Shown here: one piece after another, positions 1 through 11,597 of the stretch
Layout: each line of letters opens with the position of its first letter
How positions within the stretch are numbered: position 1 is the first letter of the stretch
DNA from: Glandiceps talaboti
Taxonomy: Eukaryota > Hemichordata > Enteropneusta > Spengelidae
DNA length: 52,500 bases
NCBI RefSeq assembly: GCF_964340395.1
Contig: NC_135553.1
Coordinates: 19,547,349 to 19,599,848 of the forward strand
Direction: 5' to 3'
Position numbers and translations under genes: made by a program
The notes under the pieces: generated by a model
Databases searched by the model: none
What the model was told of the DNA's origin: nothing
Seen by the model: only the letters and a program-made list of their open reading frames with translations

Positions 1-153
1 GGTCGTGAGCTCGAATCTTACAGGTGTCATATGTTTTAATCTAATCATACACATACATATTTACGTATTGCAACGTCCATCAGTAATTGATAAGTATGTG
101 TATATTTAATGGTAGATTATTATTAAATGGCGCCAAAAAAATATTAATTTTAC

Positions 154-292
154 CTTTCTCACAGATGTACCCAAACTTAGTAGTACACGCTATATCATTC
201 CATTCATAATTTTCGTTTATGTTGATATGAGCACAGTCTTCGTTACCTCCTCCGTTGTTTGGTTCACCCGTATGCCAGTTCGAATATTTCTT
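154..292 (-). CDS. CTLD gene exon 7: CTLD2 C-terminal third with EPN motif
   Basis: Encodes KKYSNWHTGEPNNGGGNEDC, then EWNDIAC and FGYICEK. EPN and WND are the Ca2+ site 2 residues typical of mannose-type CTLDs. Donor GTAAAA in phase 1; the next exon lies outside the window. Confidence 0.88.
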
Positions 293-3245
293 CTACATCA
301 ACATTGTGGGGAAAAAAAGTAAATGTTTAGATACATAAAGGATAATACCATATATAACAGATGAAGTTCGAGTGGATTTAAGATATCATTTTAAGGAGGA
401 ATGAATAAGGATAGTGGAGACAGGAAAGAGGAAGATTCCGACAGACCTAAGCTTGAAAACTAAAGTTACAAGACAGCCCAAAAAAGAATTGAGATTTGGC
501 ATAACAATATTGACTAGGTTCGGGTTTTGTTACTTGCCTTTGACAGCTTTGAGCCGTCTTCCCATTTCCATTTACCCTCCTTCTGAATGTCATTTAGTCC
601 AATCCATACGTTGTGCGTTAATTCGATTAACAACCCTGTTCAATAATAAATACAGACCATATGTTACAAGCCATTCTTATTACATAGGATAGTTAAAAGA
701 AGTCGCATATAAAGTAAGTGAACTGTTAATGTGGAACTTTTGCAATGTCTGTGAAAATGACTTCACTAGAACGACGTCAGGTAGGTAAATATGAATGTCA
801 CATTGTCTTATTCAGTAAATGTCTCTCTCACCTTCGATGAAGGACTGTTCGCCAGCATTATTGATAATCACTAAGTGACTGTCTGTTTTTTCACAAGCTT
901 TCTGAGCCTTTGCATACCTATGGGTGGCCGCTGTACTTACAAAGTAACAGTGGTCTTTGAAAGACTCCCACCCTGCTTTGCATCCTGTATCTATAGGTAT
1001 AGGTGCTATAAAAATGAAGAGTATTAGACGGGTCAAGAGCTATGAGCAATAATAATGCGATGCAAGGGTTTTTTAATTCTTTGAAATTTCTTACATGATC
1101 AAATAGTTTTATATGTTAACAGTGCACTAAACGATTGTTTTCAAGTCGCACACGACATGGTAGAGAGGAATGATCCTCCAACGACAGAAAATAAAGATAT
1201 TTTGTCAACTCAGGGTTCTGGAGTTCATTAAATGATTTTAAATTACACGCGAGTTGTAGGTCATTGTAGGTCATTGACCTGAATACGCATTGCCTCATGG
1301 GAGTGAACTGACATGCATATACAGGAGCACAACACAAATATTCATGAATTCACAGTCATCATGATGAATATTTATCTTCTGCTATTGCATATGCATGTCT
1401 GCTCATAACCTTGTCCAGGACAAGGCCCTACACTGAACTGTGAATGAGGAACAATTTTCAACTAGGGTTTTCTCAGCAATTGTGCTTTATACGAGTGATG
1501 TAAAAATCGCTTTTCTTTGAAATGTCAGTAACAATTTTAAGTTATAAATATTTACCATGATATTGTTGGCAAAGAAACCCTAGTTTGGTTTGACAGTCTT
1601 CGGCGTTCCATTTGGCATCACCCAACAAATGCCCACAATTCTCTCCTGTACTAACGTTAAGTTCTCTTGAGACCCAGTTTGAATAAGATACCTTATAATA
1701 AATATGATAGAAAGAACGTTATTGCCTAGGTGAAAATGGTAACCATATATGGAAATAATTTGGGATGAGCGGGTGCTAATTTGAATACTGATATGGTAAG
1801 CATGCGCGCGGTGCTGTAACATCACGCCAATAATGTTCATACATAATGTAAGGTACATACATGTACACCCAACATAAATGACAGTTTGTGAATAACTTAT
1901 GCAATACTAGTAAAATTTGACGCAAAACTAAATAAAGAACACCCAATTGCCATAAAAGTTAACAGAGACGAAAAACATAAATTATATGTTTATTCTCAAA
2001 TGTTATCATATCTGTGTAAGTAGGTTATATATACATGTACTGTGAAGTCATTTTGTTAATGTTAATGCCCACCGGTGAACCGTCTTGCCACTGCCAGTTG
2101 CCATCGGAAGTAATATTGTTAGCACCAATCCACAGATTATAAGCATCCTCGGAAAAAACTGCAAAAGATATAACATTACATTACAATTTTTTTTTACAAA
2201 TCTATAATCAGGAAAACTTGGAATGTCTTTTTTCTGAACATGACTATATGTAAATTACAAAACAACCTTACAAACAATGAGCGTCCGTGAATTTGAAACA
2301 AAAGGACGATGCGGGGGACTGTTGTTTTCCAGACACGCTATCTTTTAAAATATTAAACTTGTAGATTCGTGACACCATGTTCACAATATACTAAAAGAAC
2401 TGGAAATAGTACTGACTTGGCATAACATGATGTTTTGTAGATTGGTTTCACAAAGCAAGTTGAACATTTTTCAATGTACAATATAATTTGAGAGGTTATT
2501 GTTCGAGGGCTTTACTTATTGCTATTTCATTGGGGAAATGAACCGCGTGAACGATTAACTGTGTCATGACTGCCGTGAAGTTCTTGAAAGTCATTGCAAA
2601 CACATGTTGAATGGTGTAACTTATGAGTACTTAAGCTTAGATATCTTTTGGAACACTTACTATAGACAAACAAGGTCTCATCATCACTATTGATGGTGGC
2701 AAGACTACCTTCTTTGCCTTCACAAATGGTCTTACTTTCTTCATAGGTGAATTTTTGTCCTTTGTAGGCATAGTAACACTTTCCTAGGAAGTACTCCCAC
2801 CCTGACTCACACTTGCACCCTGAGAATTTAAAAAAGAACGCATATTTCAAATGAAGTGAAATAGCTAAGAAATATTTGTAGTCACTTGAAATCTGTTTGT
2901 AAATGGTCATTATATTTATAACTGTAATTGTTAAATGTAACCATGGAAACAACTTGATTGATGGAAAATGGAGGTCTACATATTGATATACCAATATATA
3001 ATTTAAAAATATTTTAAGTATTCTGGTAAACATTCTAGAAAATAAAAAAACTTTACAAAAAGTCTTGTGGGTAAGTTATTATGCTTGACAACGACCAATT
3101 CATTAACATGATACTACTCAATATTTTGAGAATGCTAATTACAAGATCATGCAGGTAAATCATACAGCCTCATATATTTAACATTACCTTCAGAAGATAC
3201 TGTAGTGAACAGCACGGTCGATAGAATAATAACCAGTAACTTCAT
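154..3245 (-). CDS. Tandem C-type lectin-domain protein, 5' part of gene (7 exons, runs off the left edge)
   Basis: Predicted secreted or surface lectin. Exons in order of translation: 3245-3188, 2819-2661, 2158-2073, 1691-1556, 1005-832, 635-538, 292-154. Phases agree at every join, giving 283 codons plus 1 nt. Residues 1-19 form a signal peptide (MKLLVIILSTVLF...). Residues about 20-146 are CTLD1 (CESGWEYFLGKCYY, LWIGANN, WQWQDGSPV, WNAEDC). Residues about 147-283 are CTLD2 (CKAGWESFKDHCYF, VWIGLND, WKWEDGS, GEPNN, GNEDC, EWND). CTLD2 has the EPN triplet and the WND motif that in this family bind Ca2+ and mannose-type sugars. CTLD1 has neither in normal form, so it probably does not bind sugar in that way. 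Each CTLD is split over three exons at equivalent places, consistent with internal duplication. The last exon ends in phase 1 at 154, so at least one more exon lies beyond the window. Ligand and role are unknown. Confidence 0.87.
538..635 (-). CDS. CTLD gene exon 6: CTLD2 middle, ending in a GC donor
   Basis: Acceptor TTGAACAG. Encodes HNVWIGLNDIQKEG, then WKWEDGSKLSK. The frame into the next exon needs phase 0, which puts the splice at AAG|GCAAGT, the consensus of rare GC-AG introns. The nearby GT (phase 1) would run into a stop in the next exon. Confidence 0.8.
832..1005 (-). CDS. CTLD gene exon 5: CTLD2 N-terminal third
   Basis: Acceptor TTTTTATAG and donor GTGAGA. Encodes a short linker (PIPIDTG), then CKAGWESFKDHCYF and the helix region ending in AGEQSFIE. 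Phase 1 in and out, so it links to the preceding CTLD1 exon without a frame break. Confidence 0.88.
1556..1691 (-). CDS. CTLD gene exon 4: CTLD1 C-terminal third
   Basis: Encodes VSYSNWVSRELNVSTGENCG, then WNAEDCQTKLGFLCQ. The cysteine spacing matches the CTLD C-terminus, but the EPN/QPD sugar motif is missing and WND reads WNA. Donor GTAAAT, phase 1. Confidence 0.85.
2073..2158 (-). CDS. CTLD gene exon 3: CTLD1 middle
   Basis: Acceptor TCTTTTGCAG. Encodes the WIG core and WQWQDGSP. The donor chosen is GTGGGC directly after DGSP: it gives phase 0 and an uninterrupted DGSPVSYSNW join. Reading further to a GTACAT would break the phase. Confidence 0.82.
2661..2819 (-). CDS. CTLD gene exon 2: CTLD1 N-terminal third
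   Basis: Acceptor AAATTCTCAG and donor GTAAGT. Encodes GCKCESGWEYFLGKCYY, then the helix segment with ESKTICEGKEGSLATINS, the standard start of a long-form CTLD. In phase 1, out phase 1. Confidence 0.9.
3188..3245 (-). CDS. CTLD gene exon 1: start codon and signal peptide
   Basis: ATG at 3245-3243. Nineteen codons give a short basic start and a hydrophobic core (LLVIILSTVLF), then TTVSSE. Donor GTAATG follows in phase 1 and joins the next exon as a Gly codon. Confidence 0.85.
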
Positions 3246-3369
3246 TGTATCTTTAACTTCGAATCTGATAAATATTTTTTTTTAAAAAGTATCTGAAAAT
3301 CAAATTAAATTCGTATAAACAGTCACTCATGTACGGCAACCGAGAAGGCTCATAATATCACACATCAAT

Positions 3370-3665
3370 TTTGACAAAAATGTTCACATCAATTTCCATT
3401 TCAAAAATGAAGAAAAAGTTTTTTTCGTATCAATTCCTATTTGCATTTGCAAATCCAATTTACAATTTGCATTTGGAAATCGGTTTTCATTTCAAATTCA
3501 TTTTCAGTTGAATTTGCAAATCGATTTATTTCCACGTTAAATTCTTTTTCATTTTCACTCGCATTTTAAAATTTCTCAGATTTAAATCGTTTTCATTTTC
3601 ATTTGCAAATCGATTTTCATTTCAAATTCATTTTCAATTTTCATTTCATTTGCGAAACGATTTCT
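3370..3665. repeat. T-rich degenerate tandem repeat
   Basis: A unit of roughly 35-40 bp built from CATTTGCAAATCGATTTTCA and CATTTCAAATTCATTTTCA recurs imperfectly several times just upstream of the lectin gene. It is low complexity and no coding frame is supported. Confidence 0.6.
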
Positions 3666-4626
3666 AACGGTTTTTGCTAGAGGTTTTACCAGTTCGAGGA
3701 ACGCTTATACATTTACTTTCAATGTGATCGATTTTTTTCTGCTAAATTAGGCCTTACCTATCAAAAATAGGACATTTCCTAACGTCAACATTAATTACGG
3801 AGCCTTCAAGACCCAAGAAGTGTCCAGAAGTATCCCAATTCCGTCAAAATCGACAAATGTAGCAACGCATGCAACATTTTTGAAAACGGGCAGTACGCTG
3901 ACATCTCGCTCACGTTTTCAACGTGATCTCGTCTATTTGCGTATACATTACAAGAATTGTAGCGTTTGCTTCAGGTTAAACATCGGAACGAAAAAAGGCA
4001 CAAAAACAAGAAAAAACTCAAAATCACATCAAACGCTAAAATTATTGGAGTTACTTTCGTACGTATTATTATTTCATAATACAAATACTGATGCATTCCC
4101 AGTGGGAAGCATTGCAACGACTGTTTTAACGTACAAGATACACGACTTCAATTTTGTTTCCTTCTTCCTTCGCCTTTTCGAGTATATTTTTGCTATCTAT
4201 ATCATATTAAAAACATTTACTGTTGCAAAACTGTACTTGCTGAAAAATGTTACGTCGTATTTTTCATACAACCATTTATTGCGCACCTCATTAATTGGTC
4301 GTTCTTAAACATTCAACATCTCTCGTTTATTCTCGAACTTTTCAATCAAAGGGTAATATTTCCCCATGACTTGCCACGTCCTCACGCGCTTGTAATTGTA
4401 TGACCAAGCGAACAAACCTCGGGTAGTTCATGTGTGTTTGGTCATATGCGTGGGAACGCTATTATATTACTAGCAGACCTAAATGTATTCATTTAAAAGT
4501 TCAAACACTTTGGCATGCCATGCCATCATACATATAGCTAACAGAAAGAGCGCTTACCTGTTAACTGTTAGAAGTAACAGCTGTATATGAACGATGGCGA
4601 ATGTGTTGATGAAGTCCGTAATAGAG

Positions 4627-4727
4627 AACCACCTCGACCTCGGAGTTTCTTGGTTAGAATCGCTGAGGGGCGTAGTCCCCATCCCGCGAGGCGATTCCAA
4701 CCAAGAAACTCCAAGGTCGAGGTGGTT
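4627..4727. mobile_element. Foldback (hairpin) MITE-like element, 101 bp
   Basis: The left arm begins AACCACCTCGACCT and GGAGTTTCTTGGTT; the right arm reads AACCAAGAAACTCC and AGGTCGAGGTGGTT, an almost perfect inverted repeat of about 37 bp around a 25-bp GC-rich loop. I see no clear target-site duplication. Short open frames on both strands are by-products of the palindrome. Confidence 0.7.
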
Positions 4728-4976
4728 GTCTATCTTAACCCAAGATCTAAATTTAGCTTGGTGCAAACAAATGGTATTACTTTAATTCCATTCTTTTTTA
4801 ATGATCTACTAATAAATGACACCTTAAGATGACTTGAACACAGATGTTGTATGTAATGTTATATTTCACTTCCGTAAAGTAATGTGCTAATTTAATCAAC
4901 CAACGTCCCCACACATTAAATGGTTTAAACTACTCGATGTAGTTAAGGAACCCCCTTTCTCCTTTCGTCGAAACAG

Positions 4977-5873
4977 GTGGTAAAATCTCTGAATATTCAT
5001 ATTACTTCGTGTCACTGTGAATATCATGACTGGATTTACATTAAGATCACCAGGTGTACGAAGTAACTTGATGTGGTTGCAAACACTAATACCTCATTTG
5101 AGTTTGGAACGTGGCATGGCGCAGGTAACATCAGTGTAACATGTCTGATGATGATATCTTTATTACACAAACGTTTCTTCAGGGTTCCAAATTCAGACTG
5201 TAACTCTGGTGACAGTGACTCTCCCTGTGCTCTCCCCGGCAGTTTGTTCATGGAATCTAACGATTTACAGATTTACAGAGGATCCTGGGTCTAGTACAGG
5301 TAAAAATATCAATACTAGCAATACAATTATAGGAAAAGTCGACACAAGTGATCGTATTGGTCAACATTCTGTAGATAGTAACGACAGTTTGCGCGTTGGT
5401 AAGTTAGTTGATGGGTCAGATCTAAATAAGATGTTCAAACACAGTGACAGTATTACACATAATACAAAGAAAAAGTTGAAGTGGTTCGTACAATTATTTG
5501 AAATTTGGCGAATTGAAAGAAAGAGACGTATCAAGACAGAGAAGCTGGCAAATTTAAGTGACATTGATATTTCAGTCACAGAGATGACAAACGTCGAAAT
5601 TGATTTCTGTTTAGTTAGATTCGTCCATTCGTAATCGCTAGAAAATACAATAACGAATCTGATTTGCTGGGTGACCTGTAGATGGCATAAATGTATGTAT
5701 GATATCACTCCGATATTATACGCCAATGTAAATGTTGTAAATGTACATATTTATATTTTTTGCGATGTCTCACTTTACATTTCAGGTGATATGACAGATC
5801 CAACGATGAAAAGTGTAAGCTGTTCGTTAGCAGAATCAGGCACCTGCGATCGAGCAGACGAACGGAAGATATA
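4977..5873 (+). CDS. Weak candidate: 3' end of a plus-strand gene of unknown function
   Basis: Several splice-like units lie in series. One reading uses exon 4977-5061 (after AAACAG; donor GTAACT), then 5183 onward in phase 2, ending at a TAG near 5294. Another joins 5183-5299 (donor GTAAAA, phase 1) to 5786-5873 (acceptor CATTTCAG), ending ...CDRADERKI and stop. The frame from 5183 also stays open without splicing to 5634, with a Lys/Arg-rich middle. AATAAA occurs near 5990. No domain is recognised and the alternatives conflict, so this may be a decayed gene or chance. Confidence 0.22.
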
Positions 5874-6047
5874 AAGACCCGTTAAAAGCTAACCACACAG
5901 AAAGCGTGAAAAACGAAGCATCCGCCATAAATATTACAATTAACCTATGTAAATGAATTGTAATTGCAATGTGTTCATGTTCATGCAAATAAATGAATAT
6001 TCAACAGTTTTGCGCAATGTCTTTCTGTGTTCAAGCTGTTTTAAAAA

Positions 6048-6150
6048 TCGACCAGATGTCACTGAATTATCATGAGGTAGTTCTGGATATTCCTCTTGGA
6101 GTTCGAGAACTACCTCAAGATGGTTCCAGAAATACCTGGTCGACATCTGG
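6048..6150. repeat. Imperfect hairpin
   Basis: ATGAGGTAGTTCT on the left pairs with AGAACTACCTCA on the right, and CGACCAGATGTC pairs partly with GACATCTGG at the outer end. Probably a decayed foldback element. It lies just downstream of the weak plus-strand gene candidate. Confidence 0.45.
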
Positions 6151-6607
6151 CACAATCTTTGTCTAAGAGATCGGTCTTGGAGAGAACAACTTCAGGTTTG
6201 AAGAGTGTGACGTCATGATCGTGGTTTAATCTGTGATAAACAAGATATATCGAACAGTCAATTTGCGTAAAGATAAAAGAGGAACGAAGCTTAATTTAGG
6301 GCAAGAGTTTTAGCAACTATTTCCATATTTACGTAAAACTACAGGTACAAATTATCCGCTGGGACTAATTATTTATCAAAATTCACGGCGGAATTAAATT
6401 GTAAAAGAAGAGCAATACAAAGTACCAGCATCTACGTAGTACTATGTTGAACGCCATACCCCTCTCTAAATATGTCTTCTCTCGTCATTTCAATTACTTG
6501 TCCCATCCTTTCCGTCTAAATAAATTTTTCACTTTTGTCCGTTTTTTCTTCACTGTTCCTTTCTCCATCTCACAATATGTTTGTTTGTTTTTCCTCTTTT
6601 CTATTGT

Positions 6608-6681
6608 AAGTCTGTCTGTCTGTCTGTCTGTCTGAATGCCTCTCTGTCTGTCTGTATGTCTGTCCGTCCGTCCGTCCGTCC

Positions 6682-6712
<31 letters not shown>
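6608..6712. repeat. TCTG/TCCG tetranucleotide microsatellite
   Basis: Runs of TCTG with a TCCG block and a few interruptions. Open frames here (repeated CLSV or TDRQ) are microsatellite translations, not genes. Confidence 0.95.
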
Positions 6713-6713
<1 letters not shown>

Positions 6714-7537
6714 CCATCTATCTCCTCTCTGTCGGAACACATGATTTCATATTACATAACTTTCACGCGATTGCCAAGAAATGTGAAATTGAACCTTGTT
6801 TCCGAGTTACATTCACTGTCCGAGCAATGGTCCAGCATTGCCTCGTGACGTGGGAGTTAGCAGTTATGTATATATATATATATATATATTAGAACAGAAA
6901 ATATTCATAACTATTTATCTGAAGGTAATTAATTGCGATATTACATCCCTTTTTTCAACTTTATGAGTTTATCAGGTACTGACCAATAAGTACATGCACC
7001 ACATCATCTAAATACGTGCATGTCTGTTGACTCCCATGAGGTGGCGCTGTTTCAAAGACACCTAGTCACAGCAAACGTGAAACAAACTTCAATTGAGTGT
7101 TTCTTGGCAATTTCGGAGAAATATGTGACGTGAAATCATGAAATGACTCTCCAGATTGCAAAGTTTACGAAAAAAATATTATTTCCTGGTGTGGTGTTCC
7201 CCTTTCGACGCACATATTCAAGGGATTTTACACGTGAACGATGAAACATGAAGCAACAGGAATGAAAAGTTAGCTTAACCATGTGGCTTGAAGATGACAC
7301 CGAATTTCGATGTTTCAAATTGACACGTGACAAACAGTTTATTTTTTCTCATTTTTTATTTTGATATCAGTCCTTTTTTAACCGGGACATCATAAATATG
7401 TACAAGGAAAGATCACTAAACTATTTTGAAAAGAAAAAAAATATCAATCAGCCAAGCCGATGTCATTGTCTTGTACAAAGAGGGATTGTTATGGTATTGT
7501 TTACCATATCATGACACAATAGCTATTGGGTGTTTTT

Positions 7538-7543
7538 TTTATT
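7538..7543 (-). terminator. Candidate poly(A) signal AATAAA for the pseudo-protease gene
   Basis: TTTATT on the plus strand reads AATAAA on the minus strand, about 250 nt past the stop codon at 7796. Position and orientation fit; no cleavage-site evidence is available. Confidence 0.4.
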
Positions 7544-7795
7544 AAAACTATTATCTAATTTTTCTTTGAATTGAAGGTACACTAAACATAAACTGTATAT
7601 TGTGCACATCATGCACGTGTCGATAAAAAATGAAAATATTTCAAATCTAACTACCAAATATTCAAAACAGTTTGAAATATTTAGAATAATATTTTCAATG
7701 GTCTCAAGAAAGAAGGATGGAAATATAGTGATAAAGTCTCATGGTACTCAAAATAGAACTAGGAATAACATTGCGTGTTGTGTTCATGAATTCCA

Positions 7796-7914
7796 TCAGG
7801 TCGTCATTCCTGGATTGCTGGCGCCCTCTGGGTCACCGGTGTCGTTGTTATTGGTGGATTTGTCGTCTGAGCTGAAGGGTTCCACTGGTGTCAATGTTGT
7901 CGTGCCATACTCGG
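7796..7914 (-). CDS. Pseudo-protease gene exon 11: cytoplasmic tail end and stop
   Basis: Acceptor CTTTACAG. Encodes EYGTTTLTPVEPFSSDDKST and a Gly/Asn/Asp-rich end (...SNPGMTT), then TGA at 7798-7796. No known signalling motif is clear. Confidence 0.85.
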
Positions 7915-10900
7915 CTGTAAAGTAAGTAAAAAATATGTTCGTATGCATGGCTAATAGTTTTTGTAGTACCGATGATGTCATAATTATGTATTTAAAGTAA
8001 GGTTTATGTATAGATGAATTGAAATTTGAGACTGGCCTGATGTTATGTTAACAGGACGAGAGCTTATCAGAGTTTTTGAAGGAATTGTTGTAAGTTTCTT
8101 GAGTTTTTTGAAAAAGTTTCAATAAACCAAAGAATTAAATTGTTCACTTTCGCTTGTACAATTTTGGCGGGTAATTAGCGTAGACGGATGTCCGTCAGAT
8201 AAAAAAAAAAGGATACTGCGCAATAATCCAAGCTTTATTACTAGCGTCGATTATAAATTTCAATATTTCTTGCCTAACTGCTTTGTTTTCAATCTACAAG
8301 TCGTGCAATGTATACGCTACCGCGAGTATATCACATAACAACCATTCGTGCGCATGCGGTTTAAGAGTCTAAGCTTATAATTTCAATTACATCATTTTTC
8401 TCAAAGTAGAGCAAAATAAATAAAATAGGAAAAACGTTTATCATTGCAATTAAATTCGTTCCAAATTGGATCAAGCATGAATCGAATTCATGAAAAGAAC
8501 AGTGGATTCGGATAATGCACGCACGCGAGTCGTTTCTTGCGATAAAAACATTGAATCTTTCACATGCTTCTTTTTGCACCTTTCTTGCCCTTGCTAACAA
8601 AATGTACATTACTTACCTTCCAACTGCTTTTTAACCTTCAGGTATTTTGACCTCATTTGCACCAACCCAAGACTCAGTACAATGATGGTAACACCAGTGA
8701 CGCAGCTCACTACGATTAAACTGATCATGAATGCTTCTCTTTCGGATTTGATCTCTTCGTAGTCTGATGGAATTTCAGGTTGTTGTTCAGTCGCGGGTCC
8801 TTCTGTCAAAATATCGAGTGTAATTGGTTTACCCGTTGTAGGTTCTCCGGGTACCTTGGAAGGCTCGGTCTGGATATCAAGGGTTATTTGAGCTTGCGTA
8901 GTAGGCTCTGTTAGGATATCAAGGGTGATTGGTTTTCCCGTTGTGGGTTCTCCGGGTACCTTGGAAGGCTCGGTTTGGATATCAAGGGTTATTTGAGCTT
9001 GCGTAGTAGGCTCTGTTAGGATATCTAGGGTGATTGGTTTTCCCGTTGTGGGTTCTCCGGGTACCTTCGAAGGCTCGGTTTGGATATCAAGGGTTATTTG
9101 AGCTTGCGTAGTAGGCTCTGTCATGATATCAAGGGTGATTGGTTTTCCCGTTGTGGGTTCTCCGGGTACCTTGGAAGGCTCAGTCTGGATATCAAGGGTT
9201 ATTTGAGCTTGCGTAGTAGGCTCTGTTAGGATATCAAGGGTGATTGGTTTTCCCGTTGTGGGTTCTCCGGGTACCTCGGAAGGCTCTGTCTGGATGTCAA
9301 GAGTGATGGGTGCTGCTGTTGTTGTCTGTGCTATTGTAGTTAAGCCAGGTATTGTGTCTAATAGAATGTAGATAGAAATATATAAAATTGCTATTATTCT
9401 CAACGGTAGTAATATAATCATGACATCAAATTTAAGTGCACATGACTAAACAGTACCTTCTGTCTCTGCAACTAATAGTAAGGAAGCGACATTAACGTAG
9501 AATATATGTCGGAAATAAGAAATTCTTGAAAATATAATTTTGTCATTATTTTGTTCAACCCCCCCCCCCCCCCCCCATCTATTACATTTGAGATAAAATA
9601 GGTAAAGAAAATGCGAGTTCACGGAGGTCAAAATGATTTCAAAATGTCTTTTAGAATCCAGTATTTTGAGAGAGCATACGTTTTTGTCCTTAGCCGGCCA
9701 CCGTAGTTAGGTGATCGGCTGATGATGCATGGTTGCAAGTATTGCAAGATATTACATTTGTTACGCTTCAAATGATAACAATTAGATATCATCCTTAGAA
9801 GATAAGGATGCGTCATTGAGAAGGTATGTTCGCCCCCCTCCAAGATCTATGAAAGGACTTAAGTTGACATTCTATAAATTCAAGGTGAAATATGTATTTC
9901 AACAAATATCGATGTCTTTAATACCTTGTACAAAAGAGTATTCTATCTGGAATCCCTTTTCCTCATTCTCGCTGTCAGATTTGAACTGCAAATGAACGTA
10001 TCTACCGGGGGACTCCACAGTTTGCGATATAAATAGAATTCCACAGAATGTGCCAAAATGTGGTGAAAGTTCTGACTGGCCCCAAAATATACTCAAATGG
10101 TCCTTGTCACTGGAACATATTTCATCGTCTTCCTCGAGCTGAAATACAAGGAAATCCATTTTGACGTGATATCCCTGCGGTGCCTCAATGGTCCAATGAT
10201 ATTCTCGTTCTGGTGGGTAGTTATTCGGATAAAGCGGTGACGTAACATTACCAGGTGCTTCGTTAAGTGTCACTTCTTGGTAATATCCTGGTTGTGTTCA
10301 ACAACAACAAAATTGAATACATTTGAATTAGTTATACTATAGAACAAAATGTCAACTCTACAGGAATGTGCATGCAAAGATCCCAAGCGTGTATATTTAT
10401 AAAGTGAAACATTCTAGGATTTCTATGGGTTCTATTTTTGAGGGCCGTATTATAGAAAACAGGAATTTGGAAAAAAGGTTACTTTTTACTTTGACACATT
10501 GAATTATATAACTTGGCATTATTTTGTAAGTTTGACATACGGCTGTCACCACACCAGTTCCACATACGACTACTTCAGTAATTATTAGTTGTGGCATGGG
10601 GATGGGGGGGGGGGGTCTCACAGAGATGAAGGGGCAACAGTGTGGTGTGATATTTGGGATAATGTATTATAGTGGAAATGTTGACCAAGGTCCCACCAAT
10701 TTTGGTAGTTTGCATTGTCAGTCTAGGTCTTTGGGAGTTCTGGCCTTCAGCTCAGTTAATTAATTCAAAACACGGGAATTAATTAATTAATTAATTAATT
10801 CATTCATTCATTCATAGTCTTCACACAAATCAAATGTGGTGGTAATAGTGGGAAGCAACCAATGTGTCCCTTTTCACACTTGGCAGCATTTGACCAAAGT

Positions 10901-11558
10901 TTTTGAAATATTTGAAGGGGGGGGGCATGTTTTAGAGAAAAGAAATTGAGGGCGGGACATTTTTTAGAAATTGTAAACGGGGACGGTCGCATTTTATACA
11001 ACAATCCGGGCTTGACCCCTACAATAACGGCTCATGGCTCTCGAAGGCATGATCCCCCTGTAATTACTGAAGGCTCCTAAAGCAGACGATATTTAAGTTA
11101 CACTTACGTATGGTATACTTGAATATGTACCCTTGTGTATCAATAAGGTTATAATCTTCTGTGTATTCTAACGTCATGGTATTCGTTGTAGATCTTATGG
11201 TATCCGGTAGATTGGCCAAACAATATATGCCAATGACTGGAGAATTCACTGAATTGCCATCATAGACTATCAATCGTTCATAGGCATCGTCACACGATAA
11301 TAACGCACTCGGTTGAGTCAGAACTGACGATACATTGATTTGTACCACCGCATCAAACTGACTGTTACTGATCGTTGTTCGACACCATGTGCTACCCGCG
11401 GGACGGATTGTCATGTACCGGGGTGAAGCGATGAATCCATCGAGACTAAGAAAATAAGCACCACAATCTGTGAAATAGAGCAATGCATTGATTATATACT
11501 TACATAGTGTGATTTTTTTGTATATTATATATATATACATGTATATATATATTTGTGT

Positions 11559-11597
<39 letters not shown>

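Larger units (their letters stand above)
3246..7795. other. Intergenic stretch between the lectin gene and the pseudo-protease gene
   Basis: About 4.5 kb between the start of the lectin gene and the stop codon of the next minus-strand gene. It holds a T-rich degenerate repeat, a hairpin element, a weak plus-strand gene candidate, a second imperfect hairpin (about 6048-6150), a TCTG microsatellite, a short TA run (6868-6888) and a candidate poly(A) signal. An open plus-strand frame at about 3820-4308 has no recognisable domain and no convincing splice sites. I see nothing in 6900-7500. Confidence 0.6.

Noticed and set aside
3820-4308. 162-codon plus-strand open frame
   Set aside because: Begins with GTG rather than ATG, no recognised domain, unusual composition, no convincing splice sites; kept only as a note in the intergenic entry.
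4554-4832. Overlapping open frames on both strands with Pro/Arg-rich peptides
   Set aside because: By-products of a palindromic foldback element; each strand reads nearly the same peptide.
5940-6155. 71-codon minus-strand frame (MCQMSTRYFWNHLEVVLELQ...)
   Set aside because: Looks somewhat protein-like but lies in an imperfect hairpin, with no splice partners or domain.
7602-7925. 107-codon plus-strand frame
   Set aside because: Antisense to the terminal exon of the pseudo-protease gene and its 3'UTR.
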